A DNA stretch of 64,000 nt from Phoronis australis (Eukaryota > Phoronida > Phoronidae): assembly GCA_002633005.1 (NCBI GenBank), contig NMRA01000241.1, positions 56,006 through 120,005 of the forward strand, read 5' to 3'. Below are positions 35,590 through 48,200 of this stretch, one piece after another; within the stretch, counting starts at the first letter, position 1, and the number at the start of each line of letters is the position of its first letter. The translations under genes and the position numbers were made by a program. The notes under the pieces were generated by a model. That model made no database searches, was not told the origin of the DNA, and saw only the letters and a program-made list of their open reading frames with translations.

Positions 35590-36584
35590 GCAGCTAACAC
35601 GGAACAGCTGCTCCAGAGCAAGTGTGTGAAAACACGATTAACATGGAGCGAGTGACAATGCAGCGGCCAGTTTTTGACCGCGGTTTGATAGGTTGAGTGC
35701 GTTACACTTGATCAGTTGCTCTAGTGTCAACTACTCGTCTAAACACAACTGGGGCAGGGCGAAAATGATCATTTTTGAATGCGCTTGTGCAGTAGTGTGT
35801 ATTCGAGGGGTCAGCTGGTATTCCATGTGACTCATGCTGATCCAGTGTGCAATTCGATTGGACTAAAGTGGAGCAAGTCATGCTGTGACCACTGACACAG
35901 TGACAACTGTCTTTTGTATAAAAGTAGCTATAGAGCAACAAGCACTCAGTTAAGTGATATCTCCGTATTTGGAAACCCACCTGCTCTTTTCTAAAGGAGA
36001 CACAAAATGATTCATTTGGCTTTTGCACATTCTCTATTAAATTTGTGTAAAAAAATGATAAAAGCATTTGCATTAGCAACCTATGGCCAGCTCATTATGC
36101 GTGTGATCCATTTGTTTTTAAGCACCCATGCTCAGGTTAATGTCCATCTCTTGATTTTGAGTTTCCTGAGTGTAAGTCTCCATGGCTAGTAACCTAGACA
36201 ACTAAGGCATGTAAATATATATAGATTGTCAGAACTTTAATGGGTAGCAGCATAAATTAATAGGTGAATTGAACTCTAAAACCTGAAGCATAAAAGTACA
36301 CTGTCATGCCCAGCAGATTTCAAATCTTTTAGATATGTCGGTCAATTAGGTCAGTGCTTGTAACTGAACTTCAAGTTTACTGGTCTGTACCAGTAATTGT
36401 GAGGGATGGGAAGGAAAATGTGTGTGCTTGTAGAACATGCTCCATGGAGTTAAAATGTCACAAAAAGCAAACGGTGGAATTGTGTATGATAATAATGAAA
36501 TTTTGAATAAAAAGCAAAGTATTACATGCACTAGATATTTTATATGTTATGCACAGACTGATTGTGTGGTAACATTCTTCCTTC
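35590..36584. other. Intron-like DNA with a dispersed module
   Basis: About 35990-36190 (AAAGGAGACACAAAATG ... TTAAGCACCCATGCTCAGG) matches the arrangement at 61495-61720. No gene was recognised. Confidence 0.45.
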
Positions 36585-37190
36585 CTGCTAGACTTGCTCC
36601 ATAGTCTGACTGTCACAGGGACTGCGGAGTAAGCTTTCTTGCATCCTAGACTTGTTGCACACAGTTGTCAGGGGGACACTATGCTACCTTCCTTCATCAT
36701 GGACTTACTCCACAGTCTGACTGTCAGAGGGGAGTACAGAGTAAGCTTGCTTTCATTCTGGACTTGTTACACACAGTTGTCAGGTGGACATTGTGCTACC
36801 TTCCTTCATCATGGTCTTACTCCATAATCTGTAAGAGGGGAGTACAGAGTAAGCTTGCTTTCATTCTGGACTTGTTACACACAGTTGTCAGGTGTACACT
36901 GTGCTACCTTCCTTCATTATGGACTTACTCCATATTCTGTCAGAGGGGAGTGCAGCTTGCTTTCATTCTGGACTTGTTACACACAGTTGTCTGGTGGACA
37001 CTGTGCTACCTTCCTTCATCATGGTCTTACTCCATAATCTGTCAGAGGGGAGTTCAGAGTAAGCTTGCTTTCATTCTGGACTTGTTACACACAGTTGTCA
37101 GGTGGACACTATGCTACCTTCCTTCACAATTGACTTGCTCCACAGTCTGACTGTCAGTGGGAACTACAGAGTAAACTTGCTTTCATCCTA
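36585..37190 (+). repeat. Satellite array, 102-112 bp units, about 5.5 copies
   Basis: GACTTGTTRCACACAGTTGT recurs at 36649, 36761, 36869, 36971 and 37079 (spacings 112, 108, 102, 108). Most spacings are multiples of three, so a long frame (36665-37150) stays open; its repeated peptide (AFILDLLHTVV) has no recognised function. Confidence 0.95.
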
Positions 37191-37721
37191 GAATTTTTTA
37201 TTTTTCAGTGGTAAGAATTACATATTGGATTCAAAATCATGCAATTTCATTTGTTGAATGAGACCACATGTGTTGCACTGCTATGTAGTTGCAACAGTCA
37301 CATAGTAAGAACATTCAATCTCAATGGAACAACAGCTGAAGAATAGAAGGCATACAGCAGTGTAATCTAGCACTAATGGAGAGCTTCACACCTGTATTGC
37401 AAATAAGATCATTACTCTGCTGACTTCTGTGCCAAAAGGAACCATGAGGATTTTGTCTTACCCAGGTGATAAAGGGTATGGCTCAGTGTTTAGTTTCCTT
37501 CTCCGCACGAGCACAACTTCTCATATTATATAGGTAAAGTGAGCCAAGTGTTAGGATTATTACCTTGGGTAGCCAATGGAAATTAATTATTGCATCAGTT
37601 GACAACAGCAAGTCTCTGGCTCTCTCATAATAACAGCTGTACTACATTTACACTGATGACTATGATCATAGTTTATAAGTGGTAGGCCTTAGTATTGTGA
37701 GACCACAAAAGAGATTTTTAC
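37191..37721. other. Intron-like DNA, nothing identified
   Basis: No splice-bounded coding sequence was seen between the satellite array and the TTAA element. Confidence 0.4.
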
Positions 37722-37725
37722 TTAA

Positions 37726-39123
37726 GGTTAGCTCCAACCTTATTCACATAAATCATTTTTACAATATTTCACATGTGTCTAGTAAAATACCTCATCTTCA
37801 TTCTCGGGGAATTTCAAATACAAAATGTATACTGCGTAGCAAGAAAAAAATATAACAGAACCACTTTGGAACCGCACAAGCGCGCAGATATTTGTTTACT
37901 ACTTATCCGAGGTCAAGGGTTAAAGGGCTTTCAATCAAATCTGACCTCCCGCCAGGTACAGAAAGCTTCGCATATCCTCAGTCCTTTCATTCACAAAATC
38001 GCCATAACATTGAGTAAACGAGGTGTACTTATGGTAGAATGGTGCCGGGAAAACAAAGACAAAACGTAATTTTGATCCTAAGGGAGTTGCGCGTCTACAT
38101 GCACATACGACCGTTGGTTTTGAGAACGAATGCTACAGTCCCCTCAGGCCTCAGTGGTCATGAACACAGCAAATTGTGAAAAGAAATAAATCTTCACCCT
38201 AATCCTTCATTAAATTAATAAACTGACATTTCAGTGTTTCGATCTCATGCTAACGATATGGTTTAACCACCGATTCGATTTTTGTTATCCATTTCTTACT
38301 TGGTTTCGTATCAGTCTCCCAACACGTGACGTGTACAGGCTATGTGTATAACAATGAACTGCGACCTATTTATATAAAAGTAGGTCAAAGGTCGCAAACA
38401 ACAGTAAGAGTAAGCTGGGAACGGACCACGTTTTAATGATAATTAAGTTAATTACTCATTGCAAAATCAGTTGACATTGCGAGAGAATGTTGAAACAGTG
38501 AACATATTTAAGGCTTGTATGGGTTATGTGTACGGAACAAAAGTTTTCACCGAATGATTAGCCGAAGACTTTGAGATTTTCACTTGTCCCAGTTAAATTG
38601 TCTTTTTCTCGGCTTTGGCAAATCAACTTTATTTGAACTTAGGAACACGAGTTCTCGAAAACAGCTTGGTGGATTTCGCTGAAACTTTCCAAATTTCATT
38701 TTTAGTCATCAATCTTAAAAACGCTGTTAGGATTTTTGATATAAAGGCCAATTTTTGCGTAATGTAACAAAGACAAATACGACATCCGCTTTTTATAAAG
38801 ATACCTTACGTTTTGGGAGTTGATTTGTCATAGAAACCAAATGAAAAGACTAATCGAAAATTCCTAACAGTGTTTTTGAGGTAACTGGTGAAGTTTTCAT
38901 TTGAAAAAAAGTTTCATTAAAATCGAAGGAGGAGTTATTTTGTTGTGAATGTACCTTTCTTAAAAATAAATTTTTGACTTAAAAAAGGTTTTTACGTAAA
39001 AATAATAGTAGTTCATTTTTTGTGTTTGCTTGTCTTTTTTCTTTCAGAAAATATATACTTTTGCTTGTTGACAATGCTTAGTTTTTTATATACGAGTTAG
39101 AATAAATAAGGTTGGAGATAACC
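37726..39123. mobile_element. TTAA-flanked inverted-repeat element, 1398 bp
   Basis: The left end is GGTTAGCTCCAACCTTATT; the right end inverted is GGTTATCTCCAACCTTATT. TTAA lies on both sides (37722-37725 and 39124-39127). Kolobok and piggyBac elements duplicate TTAA. The 98-codon plus-strand frame 37773-38069 carries no transposase hallmark I recognise, so it is likely non-autonomous. The termini differ from the TTAA element at 41612. Confidence 0.8.
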
Positions 39124-39127
39124 TTAA

Positions 39128-41435
39128 CTACATTTCAAATCTCGGTGTACAAGAACTGGCCAAGTTGATGAAGATGAAATGTTCATTCAGGTGTGTATAC
39201 TGACTTCAGACATTTTGGGCGAATCCTTATGTGACAACATGGTGTAAGAAATCCACTGCCAATCACACCTGAACTGTGAGTGGAGCTCTGTCTTCATCGC
39301 TGCTATGTCTGAAATTTGCCATCAGTTCCAGGATGCAAAGCAGTTCAGCTGAACCCATCAGTCTTTGCTTCGCTCTTGAGTGATAATCACTCAGTATCCC
39401 TTTAATTAAAGTGCAGTGACAGTTGTTAAGACTTCTGCATTTGTAATTGCCAAAGACTTTATTGGTTTTTTATTGGTGCATCTCAGAATCATTTGTCAAT
39501 GCAAGTTCTTATTGCCCAATAATCGTCTTACTTTGAAATTCAGAGTCAAGAAGTTTGTATTTTCTATCCTAGTCTTGCATCAACATAGCAATTGCCACTA
39601 TCAAATCAAATAAAGTTTACTTAGCCTGCTGTCTAAAAATTGATACACTATTGACTGCTTAGTTGACAAGTGGCTGAGGTTTTTTACTCTGTCATTTTTT
39701 TGTAATTGCATTTGTTTGTTTGCATTTCTTGTCCTATTTACTTGAAATTATAAGCAGCACCTGTGACGTCAGTTGCTCAACGTTTATATTTTGTTAAGAA
39801 TCTAATGCAATATGTGGCTGTTGTGGCCATTTTTCAAATTTTCACTAATTACTTCACTGTTCCTTGGAAGGACTCTTGTGAAAGTTGATATGTCAAGATC
39901 TATATCTGAATTTTGCCATTTGTTCATTACTATCTCTCATCGTGTCATTTTGTAAATCTATATTTTTGATGACTGTTTTTGTATTGTCTGACCATTCCTT
40001 GCTTTTTATTCGAATGACCCCCTTTGTACGCCACAAAATTTGCACACTATGTGTGTGGTTTTTAGTTGCAGTTGGATGCAAGGTGTCTCTTATGACATCC
40101 GTTTTTTTTATTTCCTCTTTACAGAGTCATAGATCAAGCATCCTTTTGGCGGATTTTCTGTAACTGATGAAGAGATCTTGTCAAGAGCTACAAAAATATG
40201 ACATCCATCTCCCTGCAACAATCTCTAGTTATCCAAGATTTTATGACAATTGTTCTTTTTATGACTAATCATTTCTTGACTTTCTTATTAATTCACCCCT
40301 GTTGCACAAGCCTTTGTTTCTTATTAAATTTTGTCAATGATGATGTCAGTGATGGCGATGATGATCTACTGTTTTATTGACTGGTTAAGTTGTGCTAGAT
40401 ATAATCATTTTCCTGGTTTCCATTTCTATACAATATTACTAGACCTCATTATCATGGAGATTGTGAAGGAAGTGCACATCTTGACAAATGTGTTGGGAAC
40501 GGTTACTTGTTCACCAGCATGGGAACACTAATGGCATGAGGGTATCTACCTGAATGACTCATTAGCTGAATGCATGGATGTAGGTCTCTTGTTTCAGTCA
40601 CACTGCCTTGTGAACTTCGAACTGTCCATTCTTTTTTAGTAGTTGTATCCTCAAACAAAAAGCAAGCTCCTTTCTTCCATACATTAGAGCTAGTTGTATA
40701 AAACAACAACATCATTGAAGTTTAAGGCTTCTGTAGTTCAAAAAAGAAACACTGAGAGAAGTACAATGACACGTGTGCAATTATTACAAAATAATAGTAA
40801 AATCATAAATACCCCTTGCTAGCTGGCTATAGCACAATGACAGTATCTAGAGCTGTTGAACATTCGGAGACATCTTGTATCAGTTTGACGAATGTGAAAT
40901 AAGATCAATTTGGAACTTTTCATTAAACTTCTCATGAATCATAGCATGCAATTAAACTTAAACGTCATCAAGTATAGTGATACCAACTCGTTAATCACTG
41001 TTTCTCAGTTCCCTTGTCTGCCACATTTGGCCACATCCTGCCTCAGTTTCCAAGCAACAGTTCAGCATGCCTTAATTTTAGATATATATCATTTTTAATT
41101 ATTCTATAGACGAGAAAGTTTGAAAAACATTGGTATCACAGTGTTTACCTTTATGGTTTCCCATTCTTACAAGGCACAATGTTAACCTTCAATGTTTGAA
41201 TTCAGATGAAAAATGCTCTTCCGTTTTCATCGTATATTTCAGGAGTTCTTACGATTCTTGTGGAAGTCTGTCCCTGAACATATGTAATACTTAATGTACC
41301 AATACACGACTCATTAAATATAAGGTAAACACATTACAGTCAGAATATTCTCAATTCTCCAAGAAGCAACCAATTAAAAGTATGATAACTTAATATAATT
41401 CTAGCTTAACGTGAGTGGTGAAAACTTTAGCAGCT
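39128..41435. other. Intron-like DNA, no gene recognised
   Basis: AT-rich with several short open frames (for example 39885-40163, hydrophobic, no splice context). Nothing could be named. Confidence 0.4.
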
Positions 41436-42134
41436 GATTTCATAAAGGTGGTTTCAAGTTATACCTGGTTTAAAGATAATCTGCATTTCATGAAAGTGTC
41501 TGAACTTTTAGACCAGTGGTCTTGTAAAATGTGGTTTAACTCCAGTTTAGACCTGGTCTACATCAGTTTTCATTTCACCAACTAGGTCTATGTTCTTTAA
41601 ACCTGTATTAAAGGAGCATGCCACCCAAAAAACAACCTATTTTGTATCAAGTTAGATCGAGTAGTTCTACTCGTTTTAGATCGAGTAGTTCTACTCGATA
41701 ACAGCACGTTCGGTTGCGTTACCCGACACCTGACGGCAGACAGAGATGTTGAAATTATCCAATGACGTCATTGGTTTCACACGCAGTCTGTTCAGCAGTT
41801 CAAAACAGGGGTTACTGGTGTCAGCGTATCGCTTGAATTCATCGTTTACACCAATAAATCATCAAACTTCGATGTAAAACCCCTAAAAATACACCGAGTT
41901 CTTATAAAAACGTGTTGTTTTATTTCGCTGTTATGGATTTATTGGTATCTGGACACACCATAACCTACAAAGTTCCTTAGGCCAATTTACCAAGGTCCGT
42001 AGCAGGAGTTTGGGGTCTGTTCAGAGATAAATTCGAAGTATTCTTCCGTGAAATACAGACAGGAAAACATAGATCTGCACTGTTTAGAATTGTGATTTTT
42101 TGAGTTCTAAACACACAAAACGCTTGTTATCCCA

Positions 42135-42347
42135 GCCAGTGGCTCGGAACCCGATCAGGCCCGTCACGGCAGGATTGACTCATCCTGGCCAGTGGCTCGG
42201 AACCCGATCAGGCCCGTCGCGGCAGGATTGACTCATCCTGGCCAGTGGCTCGGAACCCGATCAGGCCCATCGCGTCCGGACTGACTCGTTATCCCGACCA
42301 GTGGCTCGGAACCCGATCAGTCCCGTCGCAGCCGGACTGAAGACATC
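42135..42347 (+). repeat. Four-copy tandem repeat, 53-55 bp unit
   Basis: Units start CCAGTGGCTCGGAACCCGAT at about 42136, 42189, 42242 and 42297. They are GC-rich compared with the surroundings and lie inside the Kolobok-like element. Confidence 0.95.
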
Positions 42348-43088
42348 ACGAACATAAACCTGCCAAAGTTGAAAATTAAATTTCCAATCAAGAAAATACT
42401 ATACTAGTGAGCCAAAGAAGTAATGTGCACGTCATTATGTTGGTGAATTAACCATGAAACGCTGCAAATCTACTTACTTGTCGGCCGAGGCCGCAAATTT
42501 AAGTTCCCCTTTGTCCACAGAGCTGTCAGGGCAGAAGTTGTTCATTGACAATCATTATTTGAATAATGTATATGTAAATAAAGATTCCTCTAACACTTGG
42601 CTGTGGGATAGAAAATCGAGTTATTGTTTCCAACAGTTTCTGCCAGCAAACACTGAATTAGCATGTGCTCACACGGCCTCGGTGTCCGGTCAGTTAGTTT
42701 TATTGCACCTAAAGCCGGTAACGCAGTGATTTATTCATTGCTGGCTTCTCATTTCATTCACGAACACTCCAAAGGCATTACAAATTGTATCTAATGAGAC
42801 AGACTTTGTTTCAGTTTTATTTAAGTATTGGTTAGGGTGAGAATAATTCATTTTGAAACAGAACGCTCAGTAATAAACATAGACATGGCAACTCGCAATC
42901 CCGACTTAGATAAGAGCTCATCCGACAAAGACTTCGCAGGTGGATCGTGACCGGTTTCACAGGCTATCAGTTCGAACCGTAATACAGTGATGAAGAAATA
43001 CTAGAGAGGCGCCGTGAAGAAGCTCAGGCAACGGAACGTATGGATAGTTATTTGGTAAGCCGGCATTCGTCAGACTCACTCTCGATGA

Positions 43089-43275
43089 CTGCAGGCCACA
43101 AACACGGAGATGTTTCACGGCCTCATACTTGCTATTTACAGCGTACTTTTCATTCTTCACTACCGCGAGCCACTTCCTAAGCATTTTGGACTCTCGAGGA
43201 AGTCGAAAAAACAAAATAACCCGCTTTCCTCGCTGCGGCATAGTTCGGACAAGCGGGAACGATGCACCGCAACAT
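43089..43275 (-). pseudogene. THAP domain of Kolobok-like element, frameshifted
   Basis: The minus-strand ATG at 43275 gives MLRCIVPACPNYAAARKAG with the first Cys pair. The rest of the domain continues in another frame as VILFFRLPRESKMLRKWLAV, then VKHLRVCGLQ. The usual VCxxHF is VCGLQS here, so the zinc His is gone. Frameshift plus lost ligand makes it non-functional. In the inverted copy, 62951 onward (ATGCCGCTATGTTGCGATGC) shows the same start, followed by an N at 62987. Confidence 0.75.
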
Positions 43276-44531
43276 AGCTGCATTCACTCTGCAAATGAAC
43301 CACTGACGTCGCTGCATCGTTTCGCACCTTCCTTACAGGTTAACGCGACACCTCTCGGCAAGGTAAGGTTGACCGTATGCAAGGCAATGTGGATATAGAC
43401 CGATTAAGACGGTAAAAAAGACTAAATCGGATGGCATTCTCCTTTAAGATCTTAAAACACGTTTAACTTTAGACTTGGTCAGACCCAGGTTTAACCGTTA
43501 AATATGTCAGACTTGCATGATATAGGTGCAACTGAATGATGCACTTTTAGAGCGAAAATGGACTATTTTCAATATTGAGTTTTAAGACGACACAAGATCA
43601 AACATAGCAGAGGATCCATGATTTTTAAGGGGGGGGGGGGTAGGTCAAGGACTTATTAAAGGGGGGACCAAGTCAACAATGTGAAACTTATAGATTTGAT
43701 ATCACTAAAATCAAGGGAAAAACGGGGTCCGCCTATGTGTAGACCAGTACCTGCTGGATGGTGTCCTGCGGATTCCTCAGAATACGACTGGTCGAGCAGG
43801 GCATCGTCGTCATATGCGCTACGGGTTTGACTGAAGACAGCATCTTCTGATTTTTCTAAGTTTCACCTCCATTGGTTTCCGATTTAATGTCGACGGGAAG
43901 GGGTCTTGTTCTCCCCCTTTGGCCGCGAAAAATAAACACTAAAATGATACGGAAATAAATTTGGACATTTATCAAGTTGCGGCTAATCGTGAGCATGTAC
44001 TTTAATGTGCTGTGTGCTTGTGTTGGGCACAGCCATTACATTTTTCCTCATGAGAAAAGCTTTTAGATCTTTTTCACAAATGTCTGCACTGATTCTATTA
44101 GCCTGTATGTGCCATTGTATACCCACATGATATAGATTTCATTGAATCACTTCAATAGTTTCGTTGTTGGGGTAATCTAGATCAACACAGCAGGGTGGCT
44201 TTATACTTTAAACCTGGTTTTACTTCATGGGCTCCCTGGTCTAACAAAACCAGGCTTTCAGACTTTTAAACCACCTTGGTGAAATGCAAGTTAAGGTCTA
44301 AAGTTACATCAGGTTTAGGAAGACTAGGTTTAAGCCTTGAACCTGGTTTTGTTAAACCACCTTTATGAAATCGGGTGTAGGAGTTTCATTGGCTGAAATG
44401 TTAACGAAAACTAGCTAGCGTTTTAGCCAGACAAGCGATCTTTCTGAAAAGGGGTCTTTTCGCCAGTAGTCTCGAGTTTGTTTCCTCACCTAGTAAGTTG
44501 CCTTTAAACAAAATTTGATGTGAAAACACTG

Positions 44532-44676
44532 TTACTCTGCAATGAGTTGATTTATGAGATGATAAACAAAGGCCTCATCTTTTGCACACTCAGTGTCCTT
44601 TGAAGTAAAGGGTTTGGCTACAAAAGTTCTAGCAGCAGCTTTGGGATACCCGTAGCTCAAACCATGAGCAAAGGCC
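44532..44676 (-). CDS. Last coding exon of an unidentified gene
   Basis: On the minus strand a strong acceptor (AACTGTCACTTTTGCAG) opens G, then AFAHGLSYGYPKAAARTFVA, then KPFTSKDTECAKDEAFVYHL, then INQLIAE and TAA. Composition and splice site look like a real host exon. I do not recognise the family. It starts with one base of a split codon. The exon candidate at 45084-45296 ends after two bases (AT|G, Met), so the two fit. The gene would lie inside, and opposite to, the PKC intron. Confidence 0.6.
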
Positions 44677-45083
44677 CTGCAAAAGTGACAGTTATTACCA
44701 TTCACATGACTGGTGTTTTGCGACCTCAGATAAATAAAATTATATAGGTAATAATGGTGCTTTCTATTGTCAAAAATTTGCAAGGCAGGTAAGCAAATCT
44801 ATACCATTGTTTTATCTGTCAAGTTTTATTGGGGAAACACACATTTACATATTAGTCACTTGGAATTCACTTGTTCCTTTCTCAATTACTAAATACCCCT
44901 GTTGGTATTGTTTTCAGATAGGATCTATAGATGTATTGTGTGTCAGGCTTAAATATGAAGTGCTATTACTTGTCACTTAAAATCTCCACAAGTCTTCACA
45001 TGTAAATCAAAGATATTTATATTTCTAGAAATATCTATGTGTAAATACCATTACAAGATAAAAATTATTGACTTGGTTTACAC

Positions 45084-45296
45084 ATTGGCTTATCAGTAGC
45101 CATCATTCTTGGAACTGGCTGTGAATTTATGGTGTGCCTGATGTAAACCAACTGAAATCCACCTCCCACTGGACAGACTTCCATGTGAAGATATGATAAT
45201 AGGCTACTTTCATATTGGCACTCTATAGAGTACGATGATGAGAGCGAGAAATGACTTCCACTTAATTCCAACTCAGATTTGGTAGACAGAAATTCA
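45084..45296 (-). CDS. Penultimate exon of the same unidentified gene
   Basis: The minus-strand acceptor CTATACGTAGCAG opens T, then EFLSTKSELELSG, then SIECQYESSLLSYLHMEVCP, then GGGFQLVYIRHTIN, then VPRMMATDKP and AT before the donor GTGTAA. The frame stays open for 70 codons, and alternating strands (FQLVYIRH) suggest a beta-rich domain. The donor is weak and no upstream exon was found, so the call is moderate. Function unknown. Confidence 0.5.
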
Positions 45297-48200
45297 CTGC
45301 TACGTATAGTGGTTCATTAATTTTGGTCAACCCTTCCCATTGTTTGATTAGGTTTAGTTCACTAATTTATTTTAGGTTTTTGACATCTGTCACTTTATCA
45401 GTTACAGCCGCTGACTACGCTGACTACGAGGGGTTGATTCTTCATTGCAGTGGGAAATGTGTTGGACATGATGTCCTTCATCTAAGGATATTTTGAGAAG
45501 TTTGCCTTTTTCATAAGCCATTAATATATCTCACTGCACACCAGTGAAAATTTGCCAGTATTATGATATCAGGAAAGGTGTTAAAACGCTATTTATACTA
45601 CTAGATTAAAACTTCCCAGCCACATTTCATGGGATCTGTAGGTGACGCAAAACACCTGTCCACCAAAGACCTGATGGCGAGTTTGTGAATTTCATTATGT
45701 TGAGGCTATTTCGAAAGTCAGCTGTTTGCATTCAGTCTGCAAATTAAGTGAAAGTGGTATGGTTGGTCTATCCAAGACTTGTCACTTATGTCTCTGTGTT
45801 CCAAGGATTTGTGTGTTCTTGTGTTTAGCATTAAAACATAGTTTTCTTCACTCTCCCAACCTCTAAATATGGTGCTGATCAATATGGCGGTGCTGAGGGT
45901 GCTCTATGAACATATTTGTTCAAACTGGTAAAATTCAACAGAACTAAATTTTAAAAATCTGAAGGTCATGCCACAACATCTGCAAACTATTAAATTAACC
46001 ATGGCCTTCCAAAAGAGAGTTTATCCAATGTTTTTCCAGTCTCCTTCTTTTGACCTAATGTACTCTGATTTCCTGTGGATAAGTGGCAAGGGTTAGAACC
46101 AAGATTGTGAAGTGACGTCACACTTCCCATCTGCATTCAAATAGGTGACAAATACCGGTAGGGGTATGAAACTAACCTGCCAGTGACAAGCAAATAATTG
46201 GAGTATGGTCAGAAATTGGATGAAACTGTCACATCTGAAGCTTGTTTTTAATCTGATTTAGGAACAGCATTCATTATCATGTTAAAAGGACAAAATCTTA
46301 ATTTTTTGAACAGAAGTCGCTGGTTTATCACACCTTTAAGTGTAAGAATTGGTAAAAGCCAACACTGCAGAAGACAGTAGATGTATAATAGAAAGGTAGT
46401 AGTGATGGGAACCAAACTGTTGAGTTGATTGGACATTATGTCTACTGTATAATCCATGATCAGCAAGTCACTGGATTTAGCCAGAAGTTCTACATATATC
46501 TTTGACTTTTTTATTCCAAGATTAATACTCTGTATTTGCCTACTAAGTTTTAAAATGTTTATTTAAAATTCAAAACGGTTAAAGCTCTAGTGTTAATGTA
46601 TTGACCACTTACTGACAAGCTCAAAGCTATCAAAAACCTGATGAAGATAAACTTTGACATGGGACAGTTGTAGCTACAATTATATATGAGACAAGTATTG
46701 TTGATCGCTACAATTATATATGAGACAAGTATTGTTGATCATCTCCTTACATGTGTTTTAATGGTCTATATAAATGTGCTCTAATTGGCAACAGGCTGAT
46801 TTCATGCAAGGTTTCCTGGGAGTAGCACACTTGAAAAATGTTGAAAGTTAGCTAACTTTGGAACATCATATCTTGGAAATGGCTGATTGGATTCATTTCA
46901 AACTTTCAGATACTGTGACTTACGTTCCATTCTCTAAAGTCTTTGTAAGGAATTGTTTTTTAAAATGTTCAATTTTTGTGTGTGAGGTTATCAAAAAAGG
47001 ACTTTAATGAAAATACTCAAAAGTTGCATGAATTGAAAGCGAATTGATTATTTAGAAAACTGTATCAGCTCTTTTAAGATTTTATCTTGAACATTTTTAT
47101 CAAATGAAATTTAGTCATGTCATTGATGCTGTATTTTCTGTTAAATTTTTCCACAATGACATGTTCATGTGACTCAGTTTGTGCCAGATAGGTATACAGT
47201 CAAAAACCGAATTCTTGATGCATTCTACTTTCAGAAAATATATACACTCTACCGAGTTAAAATCTATATTGTTGTTGATACTTGGCTAAATACAAACTTG
47301 TGGACAAGGTGCAAACTGTTTAATTGGATGTTCTCTTATTAATGAGCAGAGGTGTTGTTTCCTTGTCAGTGCATTATGTCTGGTCAGTTCTACTGCTGGC
47401 ATTTGACTTATCTTCCTTCTGGCAAGCTATTGAATCTTGTATTCCTAACCTTTTGATTAAGTAGGTTGCATTCTAGATCACCAGATTTGCATTCAGTAAT
47501 GCTCTCAAGAGACCAGTTACATAAAATGACAACACATTCTCCTCCACCCTTGTGTAATATTCACAATTTCTGATGTTCTTGATATATGCCATCTAGTGAA
47601 TTGCTTCTCAACAACCCATGCATAATTATTCCTCATGTTAAGATTCTTGTCTATGTAACTAGGAAGACCATGTTATTGTATTAAGTTAGTGTTGCTTCAA
47701 ACCTGTGGGTCAATAAAAATGAAATGATAACTGGTGTCATGCTTTGGCTTCTTGTCTGAAGTGTTGTGAAAGATTTCTGTCAAAATGTGCTGTACCTTTA
47801 TTTCTACAAGAAAGAATGAGCACAGCATTGTGGGAGTTTTAAAATAGTGCTTGAGTTGCGTCAAACCTATATGGTCACGTCAACAAATGCACTGCATATG
47901 TATATTTTGTGTGCACACCCTCTCAAAAAGTCCTGGATCTGCCTGTACAGGTTTCACACCAAAACTCATTGATCGGTGATCAGCACATCCTTCATTGAGT
48001 TCTAGAGTGTCAGGCTTTAATTGTGTGATTACTTTTTCATGATCTCTTGTATTTGCTCCTTTTCTCAAGTACGTACATGTACCGTACATCACATAGTTGA
48101 GTGACCAGCCACAGGAAAATCATCACTTTCTGTTAACATCATTAGGTATTCCTAGCTAACTGGGCACACATTCATGCTAAAGGGACTCAAACACTGCTGG

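Larger units (their letters stand above)
41612..43443 (-). mobile_element. Kolobok-like element, 1832 bp, TTAA target duplication
   Basis: The left end is AGGAGCATGCCACCC; the right end inverted is AGGAGAATGCCATCC, with TTAA at 41608-41611 and 43444-43447. On the minus strand it begins with a THAP domain (43089-43275), which is the DNA-binding module of Kolobok transposases. No transposase catalytic region is recognisable downstream. Subterminal doubled palindromes CGAGTAGTTCTACTCG lie at about 41661-41700. A 53-bp tandem array lies inside. A second copy begins at 62786 in the opposite orientation. Confidence 0.85.
41436..44372. mobile_element. Outer inverted-repeat element, interrupted by Kolobok-like element
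   Basis: The left end is GATTTCATAAAGGTGGTTT; the right end inverted is GATTTCATAAAGGTGGTTTA, followed on each side by ACCTGGTT-rich sequence. The element is split by the insertion at 41612-43443; without it the outer element is about 1.1 kb. Between 43615 and 43930 there is also a G-run segment resembling the element at 54065-55025. No target duplication was found. Confidence 0.6.

Noticed and set aside
36665-37150. 161-codon frame as a protein gene
   Set aside because: It is produced by the satellite array; no start or splice context and repeated low-information peptide.
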